A stretch of 64,000 nt of DNA from Niastella sp. OAS944. Its GTDB lineage: Bacteria > Bacteroidota > Bacteroidia > Chitinophagales > Chitinophagaceae. A program made the translations under genes and the position numbers. Where the stretch lies: positions 434,001 through 498,000 of the forward strand of contig JANUBW010000001.1 of NCBI GenBank assembly GCA_024809215.1. Reading direction: 5' to 3'. Positions 56,168 to 64,000 of this stretch are shown in pieces; the first letter of the stretch is position 1; every line of letters starts with the position of its first letter. The notes beneath the pieces were generated by a model. It had not been told where the DNA came from, ran no database searches, and worked only from the letters and a program-made list of their open reading frames with translations.

Positions 56168-56205
56168 TAAGAAACAGACTTAAGGTGATAGCTAAGAGTT
56201 TGTGA

Positions 56206-57777
56206 TCAGTCGCCTATAGGAATGGCCGTATTTACACCTGTAGCCGCAGCGGTACCAAAGTTTGGCGATCCATCTGCATTCCAGGTTAGCTTCTGCATTC
56301 TTGGCGACCGGGCTCCATTGGTAGTGGCAGCTACGCTACGTGCATGGTATACAAACCAGTTCTCCGTATGCAATGCACCGTTACCATCGGTATAACTACT
56401 GGTAAAAAAGCCGTTGTGCCCTGGTCCGTAAACCGAGTTGGCATCGTTTCTTACAAACACCTGCTTTTTATTGATCCAGTCGGCGGCTACAGTGGGATTG
56501 CCGCCGCTTTTTAATTGTATTTGCGCCAGGCAGTAATTGTCGCTGCTGTAACGGCTGGCGGAGTATATTATGAATACCGGGCTGTTGGCATCTTTTTGCA
56601 GCATAATGGGGCCTTCGTTAACACCGGCGCCCTGGGAATTAGGTTCCCATTTCTCCCAGGTATTGGTAGGTGAAGATATTTTAACACGGGCACCGCTGAT
56701 CGTCCAGGGGTTCGACATGGTGGCCAGGTAAATATATTGTTTGTATTTAGTAGCTACATTTTCCCAACCCGACCAGATGAAATAATTTTGAGAGCCAATG
56801 GTAAGTACCGAACCATCGATGGCCCACTGATCACTTGAATCGAATATTTTTCCTTTGTACGTCCATGTTCCGGTGGTAGGATCGGTATTGGGATTCTCCA
56901 GTACAAACATGCGGTGACTATCATCACCGCCATCGTTAGCAGCAAAATAAATATACCACTTGCCAGAGAGGAAATGTAATTCGGGCGCCCAGATATTCGA
57001 GGAATGATCTGTACCGGCAGGTGGCGTCCAAACCGTCTTTTCTGTCATGGCCGCCAATAACGACATGGAGGGCGTTTTTGTAATGGTGATCCTGTTGCCC
57101 TTGGTAGAAAGGAAATAATAGTATCCGTCTTTTTGTGCAACGTACGGATCGGGCCGGCTGGCATTGACCAACGGGTTCTGGAAATTGAGATTGCGGAATT
57201 CAAAAAGGTCCTGCGTGCCTGTTACGCTGCTTACCTGCCTTATCTTTCTGCCCGGCGTACTATCATCAGGATCTACTACCATTTTCATTCCTGTGGCTTT
57301 ATTTACCAGGGAAAATACATTGCTGCTACCAGAATAGCTGATTGACCAACGTTGCGCATCAGTCGCATTATCGGTACCCTGTGTTAAAATATCACCGGAA
57401 GTGACGGAGGGCGATTGCAGGCATTTGTTACTGGTTACATTCACCAGCTTATAGTAAGTGGCGTCGGTTTTTATAAGTTTCCATTTTTGCCCGTTATTGG
57501 GAAACCACGACCATTGCTGAATTTTGGCAGCATCGGCGGTGGAGTTGCCGGTAACTTCAACTACCGGGCCACCGGGTAATGATGATAAACCGCGGATACG
57601 ATAAACGGCGCTATCTACCAGGGTACCTAATGGCGGGGCGGCATCTGCCGTCGCAACTCTTGTTTGTTTGGGTATTAGTTCATTAACAGTTGTAAGACTG
57701 TCGGAGTGGGTCTTTAAGCAGGCAGCCGCAAGTATTGCAATGGCCGCACCAGCTGTAATAAATAATTCTTCTCTCAT
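56206..57777 (-). CDS. GH43 glycoside hydrolase with ricin-type (CBM13-like) module
   Basis: A 523-aa lipoprotein (AAAC, Cys 20). Residues about 55-195 form a ricin-type beta-trefoil with three Q-x-W motifs (QQW, QKW, QRW). Residues 200-520 form the five-bladed GH43 propeller. The catalytic triad is visible: base D210 in ASRPDPYV, pKa modulator D321 in AIDGSV and acid E388 in VNEGP. GH43 enzymes are mostly arabinofuranosidases, xylosidases or arabinanases; the exact activity cannot be read. It is the first gene of the seven-gene operon and probably acts at the surface. Confidence 0.94.
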   Translation of the reverse strand: MREELFITAGAAIAILAAACLKTHSDSLTTVNELIPKQTRVATADAAPPLGTLVDSAVYRIRGLSSLPGGPVVEVTGNSTADAAKIQQWSWFPNNGQKWKLIKTDATYYKLVNVTSNKCLQSPSVTSGDILTQGTDNATDAQRWSISYSGSSNVFSLVNKATGMKMVVDPDDSTPGRKIRQVSSVTGTQDLFEFRNLNFQNPLVNASRPDPYVAQKDGYYYFLSTKGNRITITKTPSMSLLAAMTEKTVWTPPAGTDHSSNIWAPELHFLSGKWYIYFAANDGGDDSHRMFVLENPNTDPTTGTWTYKGKIFDSSDQWAIDGSVLTIGSQNYFIWSGWENVATKYKQYIYLATMSNPWTISGARVKISSPTNTWEKWEPNSQGAGVNEGPIMLQKDANSPVFIIYSASRYSSDNYCLAQIQLKSGGNPTVAADWINKKQVFVRNDANSVYGPGHNGFFTSSYTDGNGALHTENWFVYHARSVAATTNGARSPRMQKLTWNADGSPNFGTAAATGVNTAIPIGD

Positions 57778-57941
57778 AAAGCAATCGTTAGTGGTGAATA
57801 AGCAGGAAGATGGCAGTTCAAAATAAAAGAATAGGCGCAGTATAAACTGTTCAACTTTTTGTTGATTTGTCCCATGCTTTAAATTGATAATACATATGTA
57901 TATGTGGGTTACATTAATGCTACCGGCTATACCGAAAATGA

Positions 57942-57978
57942 AAAGGGCCGCCCAAAAATTATTTTGAGACAGCCCTTT
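57942..57978 (-). terminator. Hairpin terminator after the beta-barrel protein gene
   Basis: Arms AAAGGGC (57942-57948) and GCCCTTT (57972-57978), with an inner CAAAA/TTTTG pairing. It lies 28 bp after the minus-strand stop at 58006. The gap 57778-58005 also carries the presumed promoter of the GH43 operon, which I could not place exactly. Confidence 0.65.
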
Positions 57979-58005
57979 ATTTTTGCGGTATTTTAGAGAA
58001 CCTGT

Positions 58006-58554
58006 TTAGAATTTAAACGATACACCGAGTTGTAAAGGAGAAATACCATATCCTACTTCGGCATACCCCCCTATATGATCGTTAAACATATAGCGACCAC
58101 CGGCATGCAGATCAATGGTAACCGAGCCGCCCGAAGATTTATAATCATAGGTAGTACCTCTTTCATCATATTTTAACTTATAGTGCCTGTATATAAGTCC
58201 GGTGCCACCATACACATCCAGTTTTGGATTATCAAGATCAAGCAATTCGCTAAAATGGTATGAACCTCTTACCTGAAACATAAGATAGGTGTATTTCCAA
58301 TCGTGATAATATTTGCGTTGTACAAAGCCAAAACCAATACCAGCGCTTATGTTTTTGCTAAAGCCGTGTTCAAACGAAGCAGTTACCGGTAAGCCGCCGG
58401 TTCCATACAGGCCATAAGTTCCAAGCCCAATGCCGGCATTCAGGAAATTAACGCCATTCACATCGGTAAAACCGGCGCTGTTTGATGATTGTGCGAATAA
58501 ATGGTTTTGAGCGAACAGAAAGCATACTACAAGTGCAAGGGACAAACTTTTCAT
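58006..58554 (-). CDS. Outer membrane beta-barrel protein
   Basis: A 182-aa exported protein. I chose ATG 58554 (MKSLSLALVVCFLFAQ), because the longer frame adds 11 residues before a clear signal peptide. After cleavage (LFAQ) the sequence alternates hydrophobic and polar residues with aromatic strand ends (GIGFGFVQRKYYHDW, YLMFQVRGSYHF, YAEVGYGISPLQLGVSFKF) and ends in Phe, as in small eight-strand barrels of the OmpW/OmpX kind. Specific function is unknown. It is monocistronic. Confidence 0.82.
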   Translation of the reverse strand: MKSLSLALVVCFLFAQNHLFAQSSNSAGFTDVNGVNFLNAGIGLGTYGLYGTGGLPVTASFEHGFSKNISAGIGFGFVQRKYYHDWKYTYLMFQVRGSYHFSELLDLDNPKLDVYGGTGLIYRHYKLKYDERGTTYDYKSSGGSVTIDLHAGGRYMFNDHIGGYAEVGYGISPLQLGVSFKF

Positions 58555-58846
58555 TTCATTTTGTATTTGTGCCGCGAAAATAATCACCGGCTATAACGGA
58601 CACCTGTCAATTCGGGCCAATTGATTAAAAAGAGGTTTGAACTGCAGTAGTAGTGCTTCGAATCATTTTATCACCATTTTCTTCGGTTTTCATCAGTCGC
58701 CGGCTAAGCCATCCCTTTAAACAGATCCAGGTGCGCTTTAGTATAAATTGAGCGAACAGGTATTTCTAAATAAAATCAGTTTAGCCTGATAAGAAATTTG
58801 GGCTAACTTCAAATCCCAAAAACAAATATCGAATCTATAAAGAACT

Positions 58847-59593
58847 ATGACTAAGTTTTGGCTTTTCTCCATTGCAATGTTTTCAATTTGTCTGAATCAG
58901 GTAAACAATCCTTCTCCCAAACTGTCATTGAATGACGTTTGTACAGATTATAATTCTCTAAATACTAAAGTTCGTGATGGCTTAATTTCAAAAAAGGAGG
59001 CGTTAAAAAGAATACAGGAGCTGATGCCCCTGATAAGAAAATACTATTATGAACACGGCGGTCGAGATTATCCCAAAACAACCTGCACATTTCCACTTCA
59101 GAACTATGATCACAAAGCTATCGGTGGAACAAAAGGAGAAGGATACTTTGCATCGGGATACGATTTTTTTGATGGCAACAAACATGGCGGACATCCGGCA
59201 CATGATATTTTTATCAATGATAAAAACCAGGACTGTCTTGATGATAAAACCAAAAAACCGGTAAACGTGCTGTCAATGACAGACGGTATTGTGGTTGCAG
59301 CAGCATCAAGCTGGGACACATCTAGTAATTTGCGCGGCGGTAAATATATTTACATTTATCAACCATCAACCAACAGCTTTTTTTACTATGCGCACAATAG
59401 TGAAATTTTAGTTCATTTGTGCGACATAGTTAAGCCGGGTCAGGTAATTGCGCAGGTTGGGCGAAGTGGTTTGAATGCATACAAGAAAAGATCACCCACC
59501 CATCTTCATTTTATGCAGCTTAAATTAGATAGCCTGGGATATCCCAGGCCATTTAATCCTTACAAAGACTTATTGACTACCATATCAAAATAG
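58847..59593 (+). CDS. M23 family metallopeptidase
   Basis: A 248-aa exported protein with an N-terminal signal segment (FWLFSIAMFSICL). A helical stretch (about 30-70) precedes the LytM/M23 domain. The zinc site is seen as H116 and D120 in HPAHD and H221 in THLHF, with H219 as catalytic base. LSMTDGIVVAAASSW and VKPGQVIAQVGRSG are the usual M23 strands. M23 enzymes cut peptidoglycan cross-bridges; the substrate peptide is unknown. Its 3' end overlaps the convergent FMN reductase gene by 9 bp with no terminator between. Confidence 0.9.
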   Translation: MTKFWLFSIAMFSICLNQVNNPSPKLSLNDVCTDYNSLNTKVRDGLISKKEALKRIQELMPLIRKYYYEHGGRDYPKTTCTFPLQNYDHKAIGGTKGEGYFASGYDFFDGNKHGGHPAHDIFINDKNQDCLDDKTKKPVNVLSMTDGIVVAAASSWDTSSNLRGGKYIYIYQPSTNSFFYYAHNSEILVHLCDIVKPGQVIAQVGRSGLNAYKKRSPTHLHFMQLKLDSLGYPRPFNPYKDLLTTISK

Positions 59594-60139
59594 GGCCGGA
59601 AGCGGCTTTCCTTTTACCAACAGTTGTAAAAGAAGATCGAATCGCTGCTCATATTTTGCGCTAACGTTCCCCTGCTCATCAAAAAGCTCGGGCCGCTGAA
59701 TGGGGAGACTATAAGGCAGCGTCCAGGCGCGGAGTGCTTTAGCCACTGCGTCCATGGCATTTATTCCCTGCATGGCCTGTACCCCATCGGCCCAGCAAAC
59801 CAACGCAATAGTTTTTCCTGTAAGGTAGGGCGTTGCTTCTTTTGCGCTTAGTTCGAGCCAATCGAGGCAATTCTTCATAACGCCGGGTATACTACCATGA
59901 TAGAGTGGCGCCAACCAAATATGCACATCGGCTTCCCGAAACATACGGTTCATCAGTTCAGCGCCTGCCGGAACTTTGTTCATGGTTACATCAAAAAGCG
60001 GAATGCCCGATTCGGCAATATTGAACTCCATACTTTCTACCCCCCTGGCGCTAAGCTTATTGGCAACGTGTTCACACAGTCGCCCTGCCGTTGAATGCGG
60101 ACGCCGTTCCAGCGCTCCGTTAAAGATCATTGCTTTCAT
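59585..60139 (-). CDS. NAD(P)H-dependent FMN reductase
   Basis: A 184-aa cytoplasmic flavodoxin-fold protein. The N-terminal MIFNGALERRPHSTAGRL loop binds the FMN phosphate, and PLYHGSIPGVMKNCLDWL is the family's FMN-ring motif. It reduces free flavin or quinones with NAD(P)H (family knowledge). It follows the superoxide dismutase gene by 11 bp on the same strand, so the two probably form an oxidative-stress operon. Confidence 0.9.
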   Translation of the reverse strand: MKAMIFNGALERRPHSTAGRLCEHVANKLSARGVESMEFNIAESGIPLFDVTMNKVPAGAELMNRMFREADVHIWLAPLYHGSIPGVMKNCLDWLELSAKEATPYLTGKTIALVCWADGVQAMQGINAMDAVAKALRAWTLPYSLPIQRPELFDEQGNVSAKYEQRFDLLLQLLVKGKPLPALF

Positions 60140-60150
60140 TCTTAGTTCAA

Positions 60151-60777
60151 TTATTTGCCTACACTGTTCAATGCCTTCTCATAGTTCTGGCTTATCACAT
60201 CCCAGTCAACCACCTTCCAAAAAGCATCTATGAAATCAGCACGCTTATTCTGATATTTCAGGTAGTAAGCATGTTCCCAAACGTCGATGCCCATAACCGG
60301 AATACCGCGGTTGGTAAGGTTTACATCCATAAGCGGATTATCCTGGTTGGGCGTACCAGCCACGCCAAGCGATCCGTTGTATTTTACAAAAAGCCAAACC
60401 CAGCCAGAGCCAAACTGGCCAAGTCCCGTCTTTTTTATCAGTTCCTTCAGCTCCTCTAAACTGCCAAAGGTTTCATTGATGGCCTGGGCCAGTTTACCTT
60501 CGGGGGCAGTTTTAGGATTGGGCGAAAGCGTTAACCAAAACAGAGAGTGGTTATAATGACCACCCGCATTGTTGCGTACAGCCACTGAATACTCACTGAT
60601 CTTAGCAAGGATCTGTTCCAGTGGTTTTAATGCAGCATCGGTTCCGTCCAGTGCTTTATTAAGGTTATCGATGTATGCCTGGTGGTGGCGCTGATGATGT
60701 ATACGCATGGTTTCCTGGTCGAAATGTGGCTCCAATGCTTCATAAGCATATGGTAATGCCGGCAATGTGTGCTTCAT
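60151..60777 (-). CDS. sodA: Superoxide dismutase, Mn type
   Basis: A 208-aa cytoplasmic Fe/Mn superoxide dismutase of normal length. Metal ligands are H27 (RIHHQRHH), H77 (NHSLFW), D165 and H169 (DVWEHAYY). The metal-tuning glutamine is Q145 in TPNQDNPL and the 70s loop has Gly (NNAGGHYNH), the pattern of Mn enzymes, though cambialistic use cannot be excluded. It is co-transcribed with an FMN reductase and divergent from a SufR-like regulator. Confidence 0.96.
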   Translation of the reverse strand: MKHTLPALPYAYEALEPHFDQETMRIHHQRHHQAYIDNLNKALDGTDAALKPLEQILAKISEYSVAVRNNAGGHYNHSLFWLTLSPNPKTAPEGKLAQAINETFGSLEELKELIKKTGLGQFGSGWVWLFVKYNGSLGVAGTPNQDNPLMDVNLTNRGIPVMGIDVWEHAYYLKYQNKRADFIDAFWKVVDWDVISQNYEKALNSVGK

Positions 60778-60789
60778 AATATTAATTTA

Positions 60790-60848
60790 CCAAGTAATTA
60801 GTTGGCAATCTACAAAGCATTTTAATAAAACAAGCAAATAGTTGTTTT
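60790..60848. promoter_or_regulatory. Two inverted repeats in the sod/regulator intergenic region
   Basis: CCAAGTAATTAGTTGG at 60790-60805 is an inverted repeat of 16 bp with one mismatched pair, 12 bp before the sodA start. AAAACAA/TTGTTTT arms (60827-60833 and 60842-60848) frame a second site. A TAATTTTG -7-like box for the regulator lies at 60856-60863. Both repeats are candidate operators for the divergent regulator (inference). Confidence 0.5.
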
Positions 60849-60882
60849 ATTTATTTAATTTTGTCATCAGAGGAAGACAAAT

Positions 60883-61512
60883 ATGAAACAAAGTGCATCT
60901 GACAGGATCTTGTTTTTATTGAAACAGCGGGGCGAAGCGTCTGCTGCTGTAATTGCGGAAGCGCTTTCGATGACCAAGGAAGGCGCCCGGCAGCATTTGG
61001 TAAAACTGGCCGAACTGGGGCTTGTTGATACGGTTATTAAAAGCAGCGGTGTTGGCCGTCCCAATACATCTTATCTCCTAACAGATAAGGGAATTGAAAA
61101 ATTCCCCAATACCCATGCTGATCTTACCGTACAGTTATTACAATCCGTTAAAAACCTGTTGGGTAATGATGCGCTGGATACATTGATAAAGGACCGCGAG
61201 CAGCAGACCTATCAACGCTATAAGCAGGCCATGGAGGCCGCTCATACTTTACCTGAACGCGTAGCTGCACTTGCCGCAATAAGAGAACAGGAAGGTTATA
61301 TGGCAGAATGGAGCCGGGATGGCGACTCGTATTTGCTGATAGAAAATCACTGCCCCATTTGTGCAGCGGCAACCGAATGCCAGGGATTTTGTAATGCAGA
61401 ACTGAATAATTTCAGGCAACTGCTGGGTAAAGAATATAGTGTAGAAAGGACCGAACATTTATTATCCGGCGCAAGAAGATGCGCTTACCGCATCAGCTCC
61501 ACTGCGCTATAA
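60883..61512 (+). CDS. SufR-like winged-helix regulator with cysteine cluster
   Basis: A 209-aa cytoplasmic regulator. The N-terminal winged helix (about 5-65, ILFLLKQRGEASAAVIAEAL then MTKEGARQHLVKLAELGLV) resembles the DeoR/ArsR-like SufR fold. The C-terminal part has cysteines C157, C160, C166, C170 and C200 in NHCPIC, ECQGFC and ARRCAYRI, which fits SufR-type iron-sulfur binding (HCPI, C and C-YRI are the conserved set). SufR proteins sense cluster status and repress sulfur-assembly genes; here the neighbour is sodA, so oxidative-stress control is likely (inference). Confidence 0.88.
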   Translation: MKQSASDRILFLLKQRGEASAAVIAEALSMTKEGARQHLVKLAELGLVDTVIKSSGVGRPNTSYLLTDKGIEKFPNTHADLTVQLLQSVKNLLGNDALDTLIKDREQQTYQRYKQAMEAAHTLPERVAALAAIREQEGYMAEWSRDGDSYLLIENHCPICAAATECQGFCNAELNNFRQLLGKEYSVERTEHLLSGARRCAYRISSTAL

Positions 61513-61571
61513 AAAATCGGCTGGTTTTTCACTTAAGTGAAAATTTGATCTGAATTTTAAAAAGACTTTTG

Positions 61572-62069
61572 ATGCTCAAACAAATACAATTTATGAGCAT
61601 CTTAGGTATTGCACATACAGTTATTTCAGTTGTTGCCCTGTTAGTTGCAGCAGTTAGTTTATCAAAAGACGGAGCTATAAACCCATTTTCAAAATTGGGA
61701 AAACAGTATGGTATATTAACAGTTATTGCCTGCGTTTCTTCTTTTGGACTTTCCAGCAGCGGGCACTTTAATCCGGGTCATGCACTTGCTATTTTAATAC
61801 TTTTATTATTGGGAGTAGCCTGGTTGTTAGGTAAGAAGAAGAACCCCATCTCTCAATACGTTGTGCTATTTTGTACATCTACCACTGTTTTCCTTTCCCT
61901 GGTGCCGGCAGTAAATGAAACTTTATCGCGTTTGCCAATAGGGCACCCACTTGCCGACGGCCCTACATCGCCCATTGTACAAAACTCATTAAAGGTGTTG
62001 TTGGTATTGTACTTAACCGGACTTACCATCCAGATGTTTAGATTGAAAATGATGCTGAAACAAAAATGA
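61572..62069 (+). CDS. Small integral membrane protein
   Basis: A 165-aa protein with four hydrophobic segments (IAHTVISVVALLVAAVSL, a short one in YGILTVIACVSSFGL, ALAILILLLLGVAWLLG, SLKVLLVLYLTGLTIQMF). A GHFNPGHALAI stretch lies in the centre. I do not recognise the family. I prefer ATG 61572 over the TTG one codon earlier. It follows the SufR-like gene by 59 bp on the same strand and may be co-transcribed, but no functional link is evident. Confidence 0.75.
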   Translation: MLKQIQFMSILGIAHTVISVVALLVAAVSLSKDGAINPFSKLGKQYGILTVIACVSSFGLSSSGHFNPGHALAILILLLLGVAWLLGKKKNPISQYVVLFCTSTTVFLSLVPAVNETLSRLPIGHPLADGPTSPIVQNSLKVLLVLYLTGLTIQMFRLKMMLKQK

Positions 62070-62103
62070 GGTGCCTCTCACCGCAGACCATGAACTAAAA
62101 AAA

Positions 62104-62127
62104 TGCCCCCGTAATGTATTGGGGGCA
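62104..62127. terminator. Hairpin terminator between convergent genes
   Basis: TGCCCCC/GGGGGCA stem around a 10-nt loop, flanked by AAAAAAA on one side and CTTCATTT on the other. It lies between the membrane protein and the hydrolase genes. Confidence 0.75.
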
Positions 62128-62133
62128 CTTCAT

Positions 62134-63039
62134 TTATCGTACGTTTTTCTCCAAAGCTGAACGCAAAAGACGGTAAAATTCAGTGACCGCTTTATCCTCT
62201 TCAAGCCAGGGTAGATGTCCGCATTTTTCAATAAAATTGATTTGGGTTTGCGGCAAGATATCTTTGGTTTCGTAAACTGTAGATTCACCTACAGGATCCT
62301 GCCTTCCCTGGATAACAATAACCGGGTTCTTATATTTTCTTATATTTTTAATTCTGGTAGTTTCTGTGGCTATATAACTCTTCAGGGCAAACTTAGAAAC
62401 ATCTGAATAATTGGGGTTGGTAAAGGTACTATCAAATAGATTTCTTGTAGCGACCGCCCGTTCCCGACTGTAAAAGTATCCCGGCCAAATACGTATCATA
62501 TGAGCTAAAATACCAGTGGCATTTTTTCCTTCTTCTTTATCTTCTTTGTGAAGACGCATATTGATATTGGAATTGAAATAAGCGAAGAATTTAGAACTAA
62601 TGCCCCCCGACCCCAGCAAAATCAACCGGTCAACTTTTTCAGGATATTTAGCTGCGTAAGCGAAGCCCAGCATGCCGCCCCATGAATGCCCGGCAATGAT
62701 CAACTTTGACAATTTCAAATGAATTCTTAACGCTTCCAGGTCTTCTACATGTTTGTTTGTAGACATGTTTATTGAATCAACTTTATTCATTATGGATTTA
62801 CCTGAGCCACGTTGGTGTGGAATGATAAAACGGTAACCAGGCATTTGCTGGCAAATGGGTACAAGGTAATTGGGATTAAAGCCAGGGCCACCACCCAATA
62901 ATACCACCGGCATTCCTTCGCCATATTCATTTACATGAAGCTTTACGCTATCGGGCATAGTAATAACGTAACTGTTTTGAGCAAACAGTTGCATGAGTGT
63001 AAGCGTTAGCACTACTGAAAGGAAATATGCTTTTTTCAT
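62134..63039 (-). CDS. Exported alpha/beta hydrolase (proline iminopeptidase-like)
   Basis: A 301-aa protein with a signal peptide (LMQLFAQ, about residue 21), so it acts outside the cytoplasm. The alpha/beta-hydrolase core shows the oxyanion loop LLGGGPGFNPNYL, HQRGSGKS, the nucleophile elbow GHSWGG (S119), acid D248 in QGRQDPVGES and base H275 in CGHLPW. The GGGPG and HQRGSGKS motifs are typical of the proline iminopeptidase subgroup, but esterases share them. A TAGTTTTG box lies 30 bp upstream at 63077-63070 as a possible -7 element. Confidence 0.9.
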   Translation of the reverse strand: MKKAYFLSVVLTLTLMQLFAQNSYVITMPDSVKLHVNEYGEGMPVVLLGGGPGFNPNYLVPICQQMPGYRFIIPHQRGSGKSIMNKVDSINMSTNKHVEDLEALRIHLKLSKLIIAGHSWGGMLGFAYAAKYPEKVDRLILLGSGGISSKFFAYFNSNINMRLHKEDKEEGKNATGILAHMIRIWPGYFYSRERAVATRNLFDSTFTNPNYSDVSKFALKSYIATETTRIKNIRKYKNPVIVIQGRQDPVGESTVYETKDILPQTQINFIEKCGHLPWLEEDKAVTEFYRLLRSALEKNVR

Positions 63040-63129
63040 TTATGGGGGTCAATTATTTTTATTGATGCGCAAAACTATCCCTTCAACCCTGATCTTTCAT
63101 TTACATATTTAATAGATACGGTTTGTTTT

Positions 63130-64000
63130 TTAATAGTGCATTCCCGATGCGAGTGAACCTTGCGGCAGGAACCTTACCTGTACAACGGTACCGTTGCTTG
63201 CAACTATGCTTGTTTCTCCTTTTATACTTTCTGCCAGCCCCTTCACCAGTTTTAAACCCATGCCAAAATTGTTTTCGTCAGCATCTGGAAAGCCTGTTCC
63301 ATTGTCTTTGATGATAAGACTGGCTATACCCTGGCTGATTGAAAAGGCTACATCAATTTCGGGGTACGGAATAGTTTTATCAAATGCATACTTGAATGAA
63401 TTAGTGATTATTTCATTTACCATCAGTCCAAGGGGCACTCCCTGCGAAACATCGAGCTCAATAGGTTCAATATTCATTGTAACAGCCACAGAGGTGGTAT
63501 TACCAAGTGCTTCCTGCAAATATTGCACAAGTTCGGTGAGATACACTTTCATATTAACGGAAGACAGGTTCTCTGTTCTGTAAAGTTTTTGATAAAGGAG
63601 AGACGTGGCGTATATCCTGTTCTGGCTGGTTTGTAACGCAAAATGTGCATCACCAGTAAGGGAATCTGACTGTAGTTCAAGAAGGCTTACGATGGTCTGC
63701 AAATTATTTTTAACGCGGTGGTTCACTTCCTGTAGCAACCACTCCTTTTCCGTGACGAGGTGTTCAAGGCGCTCATTTTTCACGGCCATAGTTTTATTGT
63801 TCCGCTGCTTAAGCTGGTATTGCCGGTAAAGCAAACCAATAACAGCAAGGGCGAGTATAATACCTACCATAGTGATGTTGCGGATCAGGTGGGCCTGGCG
63901 CAGGTTGGTAGACTGAAGGTTTGTCTTTTGCGTAAGCAAAGAAATGGAATCCGCCTTCTTGGAGGTTTCGAATTCTACGTCCAACTGCTGGAACTGGCGG
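63130..64000 (-). CDS. Sensor histidine kinase (HisKA_2/HWE type), 5' truncated
   Basis: At least 290 residues; the frame runs off the window. The visible part has a coiled helical stretch, a membrane helix (VGIILALAVIGLLYRQYQL), a second coiled coil, and the HisKA_2 dimerization domain with the phospho-acceptor His in LLQEVNHRVKNNLQTIVSLL (20 residues). The ATPase domain has NEIITNSFKYAFD and IKDNGTGFP. Kinases of this form in Bacteroidota usually have N-terminal TPR repeats, which would lie outside the window (inference). The internal TTG at 63984 is unlikely to be the start. Confidence 0.9.
   Translation of the reverse strand, partial: RQFQQLDVEFETSKKADSISLLTQKTNLQSTNLRQAHLIRNITMVGIILALAVIGLLYRQYQLKQRNNKTMAVKNERLEHLVTEKEWLLQEVNHRVKNNLQTIVSLLELQSDSLTGDAHFALQTSQNRIYATSLLYQKLYRTENLSSVNMKVYLTELVQYLQEALGNTTSVAVTMNIEPIELDVSQGVPLGLMVNEIITNSFKYAFDKTIPYPEIDVAFSISQGIASLIIKDNGTGFPDADENNFGMGLKLVKGLAESIKGETSIVASNGTVVQVRFLPQGSLASGMHY

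Noticed and set aside
1-64000. tRNA, rRNA, riboswitches, insertion sequences
   Set aside because: I looked for tRNA cloverleaf ends, transposase motifs and typical riboswitch cores in the gaps and saw none. A covariance-model scan would be needed to exclude small RNAs.

Overview
This 64 kb window is chromosomal DNA from a free-living, glycan-degrading Bacteroidota, most likely the Chitinophagaceae (inference). The grounds are five SusC/SusD-type pairs, a hybrid two-component sensor, a type IX secretion C-terminal domain, TACATTTG-type promoters and the near absence of Shine-Dalgarno sites. I see no rRNA, tRNA, CRISPR array, transposase or phage gene.

Layout. 0-7.2 kb: a 5'-truncated lipid A-type acyltransferase, a secreted SBBP-repeat protein, an unrecognised gene, thioredoxin, an AraC regulator, a VOC protein, a gene remnant, then about 1 kb of degenerate 20-22 bp repeats next to a possible 54-aa membrane protein. 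7.7-13.1 kb: a SusC/SusD/lipoprotein operon. 13.3-14.5 kb: a DUF1016 (YhcG) PDDEXK protein. 14.6-19.7 kb: a SusC/SusD pair without enzymes. 20-34.6 kb: a polysaccharide utilization locus with a hybrid sensor/regulator facing SusC, SusD, a DUF5017 lipoprotein, GH88, a heparinase II/III-type lyase and GH53. These suggest import and breakdown of a galactan that carries uronic acid.

34.8-43.2 kb: a membrane protein, then a signalling cassette (receiver, TonB-dependent receptor, YfiR-like protein, histidine kinase, second receiver) and a FtsX/MacB permease. 43.2-43.8 kb: a second 21-bp repeat array that changes orientation midway and shares a 42-nt element with the first. 43.8-57.8 kb: a seven-gene minus-strand operon, GH43, FAS1, SusC, SusD, FAS1, SusC, SusD. 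58-64 kb: a beta-barrel protein, M23 peptidase, FMN reductase and Mn-type superoxide dismutase divergent from a SufR-like regulator, a small membrane protein, an alpha/beta hydrolase and a truncated histidine kinase.

The strongest candidate for something undescribed is the pair of orientation-switching intergenic arrays with a two-helical-turn period. The dual SusCD/FAS1 operon, the receptor/YfiR/kinase cassette with two receivers, and palindromic inserts inside the DUF1016 gene are also worth checking. All family names come from reading motifs by eye; no database search was run.
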